DNA of 64,000 nucleotides, from contig NZ_BOOJ01000028.1 in assembly GCF_016863175.1 (NCBI RefSeq), forward strand, positions 1-64,000, written 5' to 3'. This document shows, in pieces, positions 51,633 to 59,906 of the stretch. The notes under the pieces were generated by a model, which worked only from the letters and a program-made list of their open reading frames with translations, did not search any database and had not been told where the DNA came from. The position numbers were made by a program, and so were the translations under genes. Every line of letters starts with the position of its first letter. Position 1 is the first letter of the stretch. Source of the DNA: Paraplanobispora siamensis. GTDB lineage: Bacteria > Actinomycetota > Actinomycetes > Streptosporangiales > Streptosporangiaceae.

Positions 51633-52012
51633 TCCTCCATGAACCGGGAGATCAGATCCTCGACCTGGGCGTCGAGCCTGGCCCCGCGCGGCCATCCCGC
51701 GTAGTGGGTGAGGAAGATGACGATCTCGCGCAGTTCCTCCGGGGTGAACTGCCCGGTCCGCAGCCCGGCGTCGAGCTGCACCCCGAGCACGTCGTCCATG
51801 CCCTGGCCGATGAGCAGGCCCACCAGGAGCAGCCTGCGGTCCCGCATGCTCAGCCCTTCGCGGGACCAGACCTCGGCGAACAGGTGCTCGACCGTCATGC
51901 CGAAGAAGTCGCCGGGCTCGTCGCCGGAGTCGCCCCGGCCGCTGACCCGTCTCATGATCTCCAATCCGCGCGCTCGGCGGTCAGAAGGGGTGTCGCCCGA
52001 GTTTCCGTTCAT
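51629..52012 (-). CDS. Carboxymuconolactone decarboxylase-like protein (127 aa)
   Basis: A small CMD/AhpD-like fold protein: GLSMRDRRLLLVGLLIGQG and ELREIVIFLTHYAGWPRGAR resemble PcaC-type gamma-carboxymuconolactone decarboxylases. The Cys-x-x-Cys of AhpD peroxidases is absent, so it is not a peroxidase. The N-terminal 50 residues are variable, with an FFGMTVEHLFAEVW block. The stop codon shares CTAG with the stop of the sugar dehydrogenase gene. The ATG at 52012 has GGAGTGA upstream. Confidence 0.85.
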   Translation of the reverse strand: MNGNSGDTPSDRRARGLEIMRRVSGRGDSGDEPGDFFGMTVEHLFAEVWSREGLSMRDRRLLLVGLLIGQGMDDVLGVQLDAGLRTGQFTPEELREIVIFLTHYAGWPRGARLDAQVEDLISRFMED

Positions 52013-52081
52013 GAGTCACTCCGAGTCCGTCAACCGGCGGTCGAGAACGAGCGCGGCGAGGACGTCGCGACCCTCCCATCC

Positions 52082-52110
52082 TTGGCCGGTTCCGGCATGA
52101 GGGATAGCTC
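52082..52110 (+). promoter_or_regulatory. Candidate promoter upstream of the 8-residue peptide
   Basis: TTGGCC (52082-52087) and TAGCTC (52105-52110) are 17 bp apart, and an AGGAGG ribosome site follows at 52121-52126. The -10 ends in C instead of T, so it is imperfect. Confidence 0.4.
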
Positions 52111-52132
52111 CTTACACACTAGGAGGCCCGAC

Positions 52133-52159
52133 ATGCGTGTATATATCGCCATCTGCTGA
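52133..52159 (+). CDS. Possible 8-residue leader peptide (MRVYIAIC)
   Basis: Nine codons including TGA, preceded by a consensus AGGAGG (52121-52126) with six bases of spacing. It is followed at once by a hairpin (52161-52179). The pattern of Met-Arg-Val-x-x-Ala-x-Cys resembles the Arg-Val-x-x-Ala-x-Cys end I associate with short putative leader peptides in actinomycetes linked with cysteine and sulfur genes; that link is from memory and not tested. The next gene, a lipoprotein, starts about 290 bp downstream. Confidence 0.4.
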   Translation: MRVYIAIC

Positions 52160-52160
52160 A

Positions 52161-52179
52161 GGGGCCGGTCGGCGGCCCC
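52161..52179 (+). terminator. Small GC-rich hairpin after the 8-residue peptide
   Basis: GGGGCCG (52161-52167) pairs with CGGCCCC (52173-52179), loop GTCGG. It begins two bases after the peptide stop codon, so it could act as terminator or as an attenuator influenced by the peptide. Confidence 0.5.
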
Positions 52180-52345
52180 CGTGCGTCCCCGCGCCGTAAA
52201 AGATCACACAGATCGGGTTGCGCCCACGTTGCCGGGCCCCGGTCGCCTATGGAGGGTGACGCTCTTTACAGAAGCGATGTTGAGAATTCAACTGGGCGCG
52301 TGGAATTGACCGGATGATGTGTAACAAGTGGAGCCCATATAGCGC

Positions 52346-52371
52346 CAAGATTTGGTCAAGATTTCCAAGAT
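52346..52371. repeat. Three CAAGAT direct repeats upstream of the lipoprotein-protease operon
   Basis: CAAGAT occurs at 52346, 52357 and 52366, spacing 11 and 9 bp, in the A+T-richer gap. Near helical-turn spacing is a common arrangement for direct-repeat regulator sites, including response regulators. No regulator is encoded nearby. Confidence 0.45.
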
Positions 52372-52452
52372 AGCCGGGCGTCCGAAGGAGAGAGATACTC
52401 GAAAAACGGGCATAAGTCCCCCGTTGACTTCCAAGGCGGAGGTATAGCCCTG

Positions 52453-53145
52453 GTGAAAAGATCAAGGGCCGTCTTCACCCTCTCGGCGATGCTCATCACC
52501 ACTCTGACCTTCGGACTCACCGGGTGCGCCAGCCCGGAGTTCACCTACGTCCGCCACGACAGCGGAGAGACCTACTTCAAGGTGCCCGCCAGCTGGCACG
52601 CGGTCGACCAGGAGACGCTGTCGCGGTTCTTCACCCAGGGCGACCCCGACTCGGCCACGGCCCAGCTGAGCAAGAAGCTCATCTGGCTGGCCGCCTACGA
52701 CGCCCACGCCGAGCCCGCCGTCGGGCACCTGTACGGCCTGGGCAGCACGGACGAGCCGTTCGTCTTCGTCCGGGTCACGACGCTCCTGCCCGAGCAGCGC
52801 GACATGATGTCCCTCAACGTCATGCGCGACGCCCTCCTGCCCGTCACGGAGAGCGCCCGCCAGCAGGCGCTGGCGATCCCCGGTTACCCGGCCACCGACT
52901 TCGAACTGCTGGCCGACGAGGTGATCCAGCCCGGGGACGGATTGCAGGGCGTGCACGTGCGCTTCAACTACGCGATCCAGGGCGCCGGGACCCACACCTT
53001 CGACCTCACCGCCTATCTCGCCGCCGACGGCCAGCGGTTGTCCACGATGCTGATCCGCTGCTCGGCGTCGTGTTATCGCGAGCGCGCCGCGGAATTCGAC
53101 GCGATCGCCCAGTCCTTCAAGGTCATCAAACGCCCCATGGGGTGA
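52453..53145 (+). CDS. Lipoprotein of unknown function (230 aa)
   Basis: Signal sequence with lipobox LTGC (Cys at about residue 25). The mature part begins TYVRHDSGETYFKVPASWHAVDQ, and shows a fold with strands and a C-terminal pair of cysteines (IRCSASC). The overall layout is like LpqN-type actinobacterial lipoproteins, but the match is weak. It is 14 bases upstream of the FtsH-like gene and surely cotranscribed. The start is a GTG at 52453, with GGAGG about 11 bases upstream. A role as partner, substrate or adaptor of the adjacent protease is an inference. Confidence 0.78.
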   Translation: MKRSRAVFTLSAMLITTLTFGLTGCASPEFTYVRHDSGETYFKVPASWHAVDQETLSRFFTQGDPDSATAQLSKKLIWLAAYDAHAEPAVGHLYGLGSTDEPFVFVRVTTLLPEQRDMMSLNVMRDALLPVTESARQQALAIPGYPATDFELLADEVIQPGDGLQGVHVRFNYAIQGAGTHTFDLTAYLAADGQRLSTMLIRCSASCYRERAAEFDAIAQSFKVIKRPMG

Positions 53146-53159
53146 GGAGAGGCCGATAG

Positions 53160-56078
53160 ATGAAGTCACCCGCACCGCCCCCTCACGTCGAAGGCCTCCG
53201 CCCGCCGGGCAGCGGCCCGACCGATCCCGAGTCCCAGACCAGGAAGCGCATGCCGTTCTGGGACCGGATCAAGTTCGTCCTCATCCTGACGATCATCTAC
53301 TTCGTGCTGGTCTGGAACAAGATGGCCTCCTTCGAGGGCGTCATGACCTTCCAGGACGCGCTGATCCTCACCGCGCGGGACGCGCAGTGGATCTTCTGGC
53401 TGCTGGGCGCCGAGATCCTGCGCCAGGTCCACTTCGGCATCAGCGAGCACTCGGCCGGCTACCACAGGTTCTGGACGCGCTCGGTGTTCGGCGGCTTCGA
53501 GCGCTGGACCCATCGCCGCTTCTCCGACTGGAACCGCTTCCGCCTCGCCCGGGCGATCAAGTGGCTGTTCTGGATCGCGGTCCTGGCGCTGATCCTCGGC
53601 GAGGTGCTCGACACCTCACCCGCCATCGCGCTGTTCCAGGCGCCGGCCCTGATCTGGCAGGCGCTGCCGTACGTCGCGCAGCTGGCCTTCGCCTTCTTCT
53701 TCATCGCCTTCCAGTTCATCGGCCTGTTCTGGCTGCTGTCCCGCGGTGGGGTCGAGACCTACTTCCCCGACGACATCAAGACGCGCTTCACCGACGTGTG
53801 GGGCCAGGATCACGTGGTCGAGCGGGTCAAGGAGAACATCGTCTTCCTGGAGAAGCCGGACGCCATCGAGGAGCGCGGCGGCTACGTGCCCAGCGGCCTG
53901 CTGCTGTGGGGACCGCCCGGCACCGGCAAGACCCTGATGGCCGAGGCGGTGGCCGGTGAGACCGGCAAGCCGTACGTCTTCGTCGACCCCGGCGCGTTCG
54001 TCAACATGTTCATGGGCATCGGCATCCTGAAGGTGAAGTCGCTGTTCAGGAAGCTGCGCAAGCTCGCACTGCGGTACGGCGGCGTCATCGTCTTCTTCGA
54101 CGAGGCCGACTCCCTCGGCCGCCGCGGCTCGCTGGCCCAGCAGGGGCCCAGGGGCGGGCCCGGTTTCTCCCCGCACTCCGGCGGCTGCCACGGCTTCGGC
54201 TACCTGTCCGAGGACACGCGGTGGCTGCTGACCCGCGACACCGGCGGGCGGCAGGAGCCCGAGACCGGGCGCAACCGCTTCTTCATGGGCGGCAACATGG
54301 GCGGCGGCGGAGACCCCGGCACCCTGCAGGCGCTGCTCACCGAGCTGTCGGGCCTGAAGAAGCCGCGCGGCCTGGTCAACCGCTACGTGCGCAGGCTGTT
54401 CGGCATGCGGCCCAAGCCGCCGCCGAAGTACCGGATCCTGGTCATGATGGCCACCAACATGCCCAACTCGCTGGACGAGGCGCTGCTGCGGCCCGGGCGC
54501 ATCGACCGCATCTACAAGGTGGGCTACCCGTCCAAGGCGGGCCGGGTGCGCACCTACCGGGGCTACTTCGACAAGGTCCAGCACGAGCTGACCGAGGAGC
54601 AGCTCGACAAGCTCGCCACGATCACCCCCTACGCCACCGGCGCCACGATCAAGGACCTGGTGAACGAGTCGCTGATCACCGCGATCCGCGACGGCCGCGA
54701 TGTCATCACCTGGTCCGACGTGACCCGGGCCAAGCGGCTCAAGCAACTCGGCCCGCCCGAGGACGTGGAGTACATCGAGCGCGAGCGCCACGCGGTCGCC
54801 GTGCACGAGGCGTGCCACGCCGTGGCCGCCTACCGCACGCGCTTCCACCTGGAGATCGACATCGCCACGATCGAGAAGGGCGCCGACTATCTCGGCATGG
54901 TGGCGAGCATCAAGCCCGAGGACCAGTTCACCCGGTGGAAGTCCGAGCACGAGGCCGACATCATGGTCTCGCTCGCCTCGCTGGCCGGAGAGCGGATGTT
55001 CTTCGCCGAGGACAACTCCTCCGGCGTCTCCGGGGACCTGTTCTCGGCCACCTACCTCACCGCGCTGATGGAGGCGCACTGGGGGATGGGACGCGGGGTG
55101 ACCTCGCTGCCCGCGCTGCAGGAGCTGGAGATCATGGGCGGCAAGTCCATGCCCAGGCCCGGCGGCGGCGCCGGGGGCATCGGCTTCACCAAGCCGCCCG
55201 GCGGCGCGCAGAAGGCCGCCCCCGACGTGCTCGGCGAGCGCATCGAGTTCAACCTGGTGCGCCTGCTGGACAGGACGGAGGAGCTGCTCCGGGAGCACCG
55301 GCGGGAGGTGCTCTGCCTGGCCCACGCCCTGGAGACCCACAAGACGCTGAACGGCGACGACGTGGTGGCGATCCTGGAGCAGCGGCAGGGACCGCTGGTC
55401 GACGGCTCGGTCTACGCCTCGGACGATCTCTACGCCGAGATCGAGGAGTACCACGAGGAGGCGGCCAGGGCGCACCGCGAGCACAGCCGGGTGGCGCGCG
55501 AACTGCCCGTGCCGGTGACCGTGCCGCGGCTGGAGCCCTCGGTCCCGGTCATCCAGGGTTCCGTGGTGACGGGCAACGGGCACGGCTCGGCGACGTCCCT
55601 GGAGCCGCTCGCGGAGAACGGGCCGGAGTTCGTGCCGTGGGAGGACAAGAAGGAGCACGTCGCGGTCGAGACCCCGCTGCCGGAGGCCGAGGAGGAGGTA
55701 CGGCCCGTCGCGCCCCCGCCCAGGCGGCGCAGGTTCAGGGCCTTCGCGGTGGTCGTGGCCAGTCTCGTGGCCCTGGCCCTGTTCACCCTGCTCGGGGTGT
55801 ACGTGTTCACCGGGGACCCGTCTGTGACGGCCGGCGCGGGCCTCGACGCGGAGCGCGGCACGCTCCTGGTGGTCTTCGTCGCGGTGGTGGCCGTCGTGGT
55901 GGGGGCGGGCATCGCCTTCGCGGTGATCCGGGGCGTGCAGTCTGCCCGGGCCAGGGCGGAGGCGCAACGGGACCGCGCGGTGGAGCGGGCCCAACTGCTG
56001 GCAGCCGCGATGGACCCGGAGATCGCCATGCGCCTTCTGGGATACAACGGCCCGGACGGCGAACGCCCGGCCAGGTGA
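53160..56078 (+). CDS. FtsH-like membrane AAA metalloprotease with extra membrane segments (972 aa)
   Basis: An AAA ATPase fused to an M41-like protease, longer than FtsH (usually 640-700 aa). Four hydrophobic segments lie in residues about 35-195 (FtsH usually has two). Walker A GPPGTGKTLMAEA starts near residue 250; Walker B is VIVFFDEADSLG. After it comes an insertion of about 70 residues, Gly-rich (GPRGGPGFSPHSGGCHGFGYL), where FtsH has about 20. The second region of homology is MATNMPNSLDEALLRPGRIDR. The zinc site is HEACH (residue 549) with a third ligand in VSGDLFSATYL (about 626). Two more membrane segments at about 861-884 and 901-922 and a short coiled tail end the protein. It is likely ATP-dependent and membrane-bound; substrates unknown. 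Confidence 0.88.
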   Translation: MKSPAPPPHVEGLRPPGSGPTDPESQTRKRMPFWDRIKFVLILTIIYFVLVWNKMASFEGVMTFQDALILTARDAQWIFWLLGAEILRQVHFGISEHSAGYHRFWTRSVFGGFERWTHRRFSDWNRFRLARAIKWLFWIAVLALILGEVLDTSPAIALFQAPALIWQALPYVAQLAFAFFFIAFQFIGLFWLLSRGGVETYFPDDIKTRFTDVWGQDHVVERVKENIVFLEKPDAIEERGGYVPSGLLLWGPPGTGKTLMAEAVAGETGKPYVFVDPGAFVNMFMGIGILKVKSLFRKLRKLALRYGGVIVFFDEADSLGRRGSLAQQGPRGGPGFSPHSGGCHGFGYLSEDTRWLLTRDTGGRQEPETGRNRFFMGGNMGGGGDPGTLQALLTELSGLKKPRGLVNRYVRRLFGMRPKPPPKYRILVMMATNMPNSLDEALLRPGRIDRIYKVGYPSKAGRVRTYRGYFDKVQHELTEEQLDKLATITPYATGATIKDLVNESLITAIRDGRDVITWSDVTRAKRLKQLGPPEDVEYIERERHAVAVHEACHAVAAYRTRFHLEIDIATIEKGADYLGMVASIKPEDQFTRWKSEHEADIMVSLASLAGERMFFAEDNSSGVSGDLFSATYLTALMEAHWGMGRGVTSLPALQELEIMGGKSMPRPGGGAGGIGFTKPPGGAQKAAPDVLGERIEFNLVRLLDRTEELLREHRREVLCLAHALETHKTLNGDDVVAILEQRQGPLVDGSVYASDDLYAEIEEYHEEAARAHREHSRVARELPVPVTVPRLEPSVPVIQGSVVTGNGHGSATSLEPLAENGPEFVPWEDKKEHVAVETPLPEAEEEVRPVAPPPRRRRFRAFAVVVASLVALALFTLLGVYVFTGDPSVTAGAGLDAERGTLLVVFVAVVAVVVGAGIAFAVIRGVQSARARAEAQRDRAVERAQLLAAAMDPEIAMRLLGYNGPDGERPAR

Positions 56079-56138
56079 TCGGATGACGGCTGAGAGGTCC
56101 TGGGGGGAACCGGGGCGATGGGCTCCCCCCGGGACCTC

Positions 56139-56378
56139 TCAGCCGAACTCGCCGCGCTTGATCCCGGTGACGAAGGCGTCCCACTCGTCCGAGGTGAACG
56201 TCAGCGCCGGTCCGTCGGGGTCCTTGGAGTCACGCACCAGATAGAGTCCGCCGGATGCGGATCCCGGCTCGGACGCTGCCGGACCGCCGGGGACGACCGC
56301 CACTTCCACGCAGTCGCCTCCGTCGGTGCTGCGGCTGCTCTTGCGCCACGTGACGCGAGAGGGATCCATCAGGGTCAC
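56139..56378 (-). CDS. DUF397 protein (79 aa)
   Basis: A small cytosolic protein of the DUF397 family, which pairs with XRE regulators in actinomycetes. The pattern WRKSSRSTDGGDCVEVAVVPGG, VRDSKDPDGPALTFTSDEWDAFV (each given in part) is complete. Start is a GTG at 56378 or an ATG three codons later. It follows the XRE gene by 22 bp on the same strand. Such partners often oppose or tune the regulator. Confidence 0.93.
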   Translation of the reverse strand: MTLMDPSRVTWRKSSRSTDGGDCVEVAVVPGGPAASEPGSASGGLYLVRDSKDPDGPALTFTSDEWDAFVTGIKRGEFG

Positions 56379-56400
56379 CCGCCTTCTTCGACTCCTTTCG

Positions 56401-57258
56401 TTATGTCATCTCCTCGGCCGCCCGGGCAATGCGGGCGGTCGAGGCCTGCTCGTCGAGGGCCAGCGCCGTCAGGTCGTCGAACATCCGGGTGTAGCGCCGC
56501 GCCTCCTCGGGGTCGTCCGAGACGAGACCCCTGGTGGCCCGCTCCAGGTAGACCAGGTCGGGATCGGCGGCCTCGGGGAGCCTGAGCAGGCAGAACTTGC
56601 CGTCCATCGCCGCGTGCGCCCCCGCTGAGAACGGGATGACCCGCAGCTCCACGTTGGGCAGCGCGCCGAGCCGGACCAGATGCTCCAGCTGCTCGCGCAT
56701 CACCTCCCGGCCGCCGACCTGGCGCCACAGGACCGCCTCGTCGAGCACGGCGACCAGGTGGATAGGGTCGCCCGGACCGTGCAGCAGCCGCTGGCGCGAG
56801 GCGCGCACCGCGACCTTCTCGTCGATCTCGGCGGGGGAGCAGGCGGGGGCGACGGCCTCGATGACCGCGCGGGCGTACGCCTCGGTCTGCGTCAGGCCGG
56901 GCACGACCAGCGGCTCGTAGACCCGCACCGCCGACGCCTCGGCCTCCAGTCCGATGTAGGAGTCGAAGCCGGGCTTGAGGGCCCGGCGGTGCCGGTGCCA
57001 CCAGCCCCGCCGCCGGGCCTCCTTGGCCATCTGGAGCAGGGACTCGCGCTCCTCTCCGTCGACGCCGTACACGCTGGTGAGCGCCGCCACATCGGAGGGT
57101 TTGGGACGGGTCAGACCCGTCTCGTATCTCCAGAGCGTGGTGTCGGTGGACCCGATCAGGGCGGCGACCTCGGCCCGCGAGAGTCCGCTGTCGCATCGGA
57201 GGCGGTTCAGTTCGGCCATCAGCCGGCGGTGCCTGGCTGTGGGACTGCACCGGGTCAT
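56401..57258 (-). CDS. XRE-family regulator with DUF5753-like effector domain (285 aa)
   Basis: HTH in residues about 10-65 (GLSRAEVAALIGSTDTTLWRYETGLTRP, given in part). The remaining 200 residues match the DUF5753 ligand-binding type: VYEPLVVPGLTQTEAYARAV, VRASRQRLLHGPGDPI, VAVLDEAVLWRQVGG, and LPNVELRVIPFSAGAHAAMDGKF. These WhiJ-like regulators control development or secondary metabolism. GGAGG precedes the ATG. The cassette with DUF397 and a divergent RsbW-like ATPase is common in actinomycetes. Confidence 0.93.
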   Translation of the reverse strand: MTRCSPTARHRRLMAELNRLRCDSGLSRAEVAALIGSTDTTLWRYETGLTRPKPSDVAALTSVYGVDGEERESLLQMAKEARRRGWWHRHRRALKPGFDSYIGLEAEASAVRVYEPLVVPGLTQTEAYARAVIEAVAPACSPAEIDEKVAVRASRQRLLHGPGDPIHLVAVLDEAVLWRQVGGREVMREQLEHLVRLGALPNVELRVIPFSAGAHAAMDGKFCLLRLPEAADPDLVYLERATRGLVSDDPEEARRYTRMFDDLTALALDEQASTARIARAAEEMT

Positions 57259-57328
57259 GACGGGAGACCTCCATCTTCCGGCACGAAACTGTGGAATTTC
57301 ACTTTGGGATGTCGCTGTCTTTGATAGA

Positions 57329-57340
57329 ACAGTTCACTGT
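57329..57340. promoter_or_regulatory. 12-bp inverted repeat in the gap between XRE and anti-sigma-like genes
   Basis: ACAGTTCACTGT lies in the 147-bp divergent gap. A related half (TTTCAC/GTGAAA) also appears 30 bases upstream. It is a plausible XRE operator, but nothing else supports it. Confidence 0.35.
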
Positions 57341-57405
57341 GAGTGAGTGTGCCATCTCAGAGCGCGATCCGCAGAAGAACGCGCCCGTGGGGAGCGAGGT
57401 CGACC

Positions 57406-57813
57406 ATGAGGACCGGGCAGCAGACCGTCGCCCCCCGATCCACCGTCATTCTGCGGGGGGTGCCGGAGGCGGTGGCGATGGCCCGGCGGCAGGTGACCGA
57501 GCTCCTGGGGGAGAGCCATCCGGCCTCCGATGACGTCGTGCTGCTCGTCAGCGAGGTGGTCACGAACTCGGTGGTTCACTCAGGATCGGCCGGCGGGGGT
57601 CGGGTGATCATGACCGTGGCGGTGGAGTCGGGGGCCGTCACGGTCGAGGTGTGCGACGCCGGTTCGACGAGGTCGGCGCCGTACATCCGCAACGAGCCGG
57701 ACGCCGAGGGCGGCCGGGGGTTGTTCCTGGTGGATCTGATCGCCTCCCGTTGGGGGGTGCGGGAGGAGAGTCCGCGGGGGAGCAGGACACTCTGGTTCGA
57801 GGTCCCCTTCTGA
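57406..57813 (+). CDS. RsbW-like ATP-binding (anti-sigma type) protein (135 aa)
   Basis: A single GHKL ATPase domain: N box VSEVVTNSVVHSG, G1 VCDAGS and G2 GGRGLFLVDL. It is of the anti-sigma factor kinase (RsbW/SpoIIAB) size without extra domains. The ATG at 57406 has GAGG upstream; a longer start to 57343 has no ribosome site. Divergent from the XRE/DUF397 pair, typical of the actinomycete cassette. No anti-anti-sigma gene is adjacent. Confidence 0.9.
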   Translation: MRTGQQTVAPRSTVILRGVPEAVAMARRQVTELLGESHPASDDVVLLVSEVVTNSVVHSGSAGGGRVIMTVAVESGAVTVEVCDAGSTRSAPYIRNEPDAEGGRGLFLVDLIASRWGVREESPRGSRTLWFEVPF

Positions 57814-57971
57814 GGCTCGTGGCGCTCTTCCGGGGGAAGCGGTGACTCCTTTCGGAAGACGTCGTGTTCTTCGGGTCGCGCCGGAATTGGGTCTTTCCGG
57901 ATCGACCTCCGTGCTTGACTCTCAGTGCAGGCGTGCGACAACCCCCCAAGAGCGCGCCTGAGGAGGACCCG

Positions 57972-59795
57972 GTGAGAAACCGTCTGATCGTCGGAATCGC
58001 CGCCCTGGCGCTGCTATGCCTCGGCATGACCGGAGTGGAGGGCTCGGCGGAACCACCGCCCAACAGCCAGTACACCGTCGAGGGTCCCAGTGACTCCCGG
58101 CAGCGCAGCGCGGTCGCGGCCACGGGTGCCGCGATCGACCAGGTGGATCCCACCTCGATCGTGGTCACCGCCACGGAGGCTGAGATCGCCGCCATCAAGA
58201 AGCTGGGTTTCAAGGTCACGAAGATCGAGCGATCGTTATCCCCTGACGCCCGCGCGCTCGACTTCCCGCCGGCCGACTCCGGCTATCACAACTACGCCGA
58301 GATGAACGCCGAGATCAACGCCCTGGTCGCGGCCCATCCGAACATCATGAGCCAGGCGAACTACGGCACGTCGTACGAGGGCAGGAACCTCCGCCTGATC
58401 AAGATCAGCGACAACGTGGGCACGGACGAGAACGAGCCCGAGGTGCTGTTCACCCACCACCAGCACGCCCGCGAGCACCTGACGGTCGAGATGGCGCTGT
58501 ACATCATGCACCTCCTGACCGACAACTACGGCAGCGACAGCCGCATCACCAACCTGGTGAACAGCCGCGAGATCTGGATCATGCCGGACATGAACCCGGA
58601 CGGCGGTGAGTACGACATCGCGACCGGCTCCTACCGCTCCTGGCGCAAGAACCGCCAGCCCAACTCGGGTTCGTCCGCCGTGGGCACCGACATGAACCGC
58701 AACTGGGCCTACAACTGGGGCTGCTGCAACGGCTCCTCCGGCTCCACCTCCAGTGAGACCTACCGCGGCCCGTCGGCCGAGTCGGCCCCCGAGGTGCGGG
58801 CGGCGGCCAACTGGGTGCGCGGCCGGGTCGTCGGCGGTGTGCAGCAGATCAAGTCACACATCGACTGGCACACCTACAGCGAGCTGATCCTGTGGCCCTA
58901 CGGCTACACCTTCAACGACACCGCGCCGGGCCTGACCCAGGACGACCGGGACGCCCACGCCACCCTGGGCCAGAACATGGCCTCGACCAACGGCTACACC
59001 CCGGAACAGGCCAGTGACCTGTACATCACGGACGGGACCATCGACGACTGGATGTGGGGCGCCTACAAGATCTTCAGCTTCACCTTCGAGATGTACCCGA
59101 CCGGCTCCAACCCCGGCTTCTACCCGCCGGACGAGCAGATCGTCCCGCAGACCACCCGCAACCGGGAGGCCGTGCTGCGCTTCCTCGAGTACTCCGACTG
59201 CGTCTACCGGATCATCGGCAAGGAGTCGCAGTACTGCGGGACCGGCACGCCGCCCACGACGGTCTACTCCGACACCTTCGAGACGGCGACCGGCTGGACG
59301 ACCAACCCGGGCGGCACCGACACCGCCACCACCGGAACGTGGGAGCGCGGTGACCCGGCGGCCACCACCTCCAGCGGCGCCAAGCAGCTCGGCACCACGG
59401 TCAGCGGGACCAACGACCTGGTCACCGGCCGTCTGGCGGGCTCCTCGGCGGGCGCCTACGACATCGACGGCGGCGTCACCAGCATCCAGTCACCGCCGAT
59501 CGCCCTGCCGTCGAGCGGGACGCTGAACCTGTCGCTGTCGTGGTACCTGGCGCACGGTTCCAACTCCTCCAGCGCCGACTACCTGCGGGTGAGGGTCGTC
59601 GGCAACACCACCTCGACGGTCCTCAACCAGGCGGGCGCGGCGAGCAACCGCAACGGCGCCTGGGCGACGGCCACGGCGAGCCTGAACGCCTTCGCCGGGC
59701 AGACCGTCCGGATCCTGATCGACGCGGCCGACGCCTCCGGAGCCTCGCTGGTCGAGGCCGGGGTCGACGACGTCAGGATCACTCAGCAGCAGTGA
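57972..59795 (+). CDS. Secreted M14-family zinc carboxypeptidase with C-terminal domain (607 aa)
   Basis: A signal peptide of about 25 residues (to GVEGSA) is followed by a pro-region and a carboxypeptidase domain. The zinc ligands are His165 and Glu168 (HAREHLTVE) and a later histidine in [17 protein letters not shown]; the general base is in [19 protein letters not shown] and RSWRKNR are other family motifs. From about residue 430 a Thr/Ser/Gly-rich beta domain of about 170 residues follows, probably a jelly-roll or binding module. The GTG at 57972 has AGGAGG five bases upstream. It is probably a digestive extracellular peptidase. Confidence 0.93.
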   Translation: MRNRLIVGIAALALLCLGMTGVEGSAEPPPNSQYTVEGPSDSRQRSAVAATGAAIDQVDPTSIVVTATEAEIAAIKKLGFKVTKIERSLSPDARALDFPPADSGYHNYAEMNAEINALVAAHPNIMSQANYGTSYEGRNLRLIKISDNVGTDENEPEVLFTHHQHAREHLTVEMALYIMHLLTDNYGSDSRITNLVNSREIWIMPDMNPDGGEYDIATGSYRSWRKNRQPNSGSSAVGTDMNRNWAYNWGCCNGSSGSTSSETYRGPSAESAPEVRAAANWVRGRVVGGVQQIKSHIDWHTYSELILWPYGYTFNDTAPGLTQDDRDAHATLGQNMASTNGYTPEQASDLYITDGTIDDWMWGAYKIFSFTFEMYPTGSNPGFYPPDEQIVPQTTRNREAVLRFLEYSDCVYRIIGKESQYCGTGTPPTTVYSDTFETATGWTTNPGGTDTATTGTWERGDPAATTSSGAKQLGTTVSGTNDLVTGRLAGSSAGAYDIDGGVTSIQSPPIALPSSGTLNLSLSWYLAHGSNSSSADYLRVRVVGNTTSTVLNQAGAASNRNGAWATATASLNAFAGQTVRILIDAADASGASLVEAGVDDVRITQQQ

Positions 59796-59804
59796 GCCGC
59801 TGAA

Positions 59805-59837
59805 CGGTACGGCCGTCGCCCGGCGGCGGCCGTACCG
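59805..59837 (+). terminator. Hairpin terminator of the carboxypeptidase gene
   Basis: CGGTACGGCCG (59805-59815) and CGGCCGTACCG (59827-59837) pair perfectly over 11 bp with an 11-base loop. It begins nine bases after the stop codon and shares its stem core with the hairpins at 10951 and 38819. Confidence 0.75.
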
Positions 59838-59906
59838 GCCCGCGGGGGCCGCGTCACGCCGGAGCCGTGCCGCCGGTCGGGCCGTGTCCGGCGAGCCGGT
59901 GCGGCG

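Larger units (their letters stand above)
52013..52452. other. 440-bp regulatory-looking gap before the lipoprotein-FtsH-like operon
   Basis: No conventional gene fits. The gap holds a short peptide frame at 52133-52159 with its own ribosome site, a GC-rich hairpin at 52161-52179, and then about 250 bp that are clearly more A+T-rich than the rest of the window. That part contains GTTGAGAATTCAAC (52279-52292) and three CAAGAT direct repeats at 52346, 52357 and 52366. A TTGGCC-N17-TAGCTC promoter (52082-52110) points to the peptide frame. Confidence 0.55.

Noticed and set aside
52247-52465. Minus-strand frame of 72 codons in the A+T-rich gap
   Set aside because: No ribosome site, no recognisable pattern, and it overlaps the start of the lipoprotein gene; a regulatory reading of the region is more likely.
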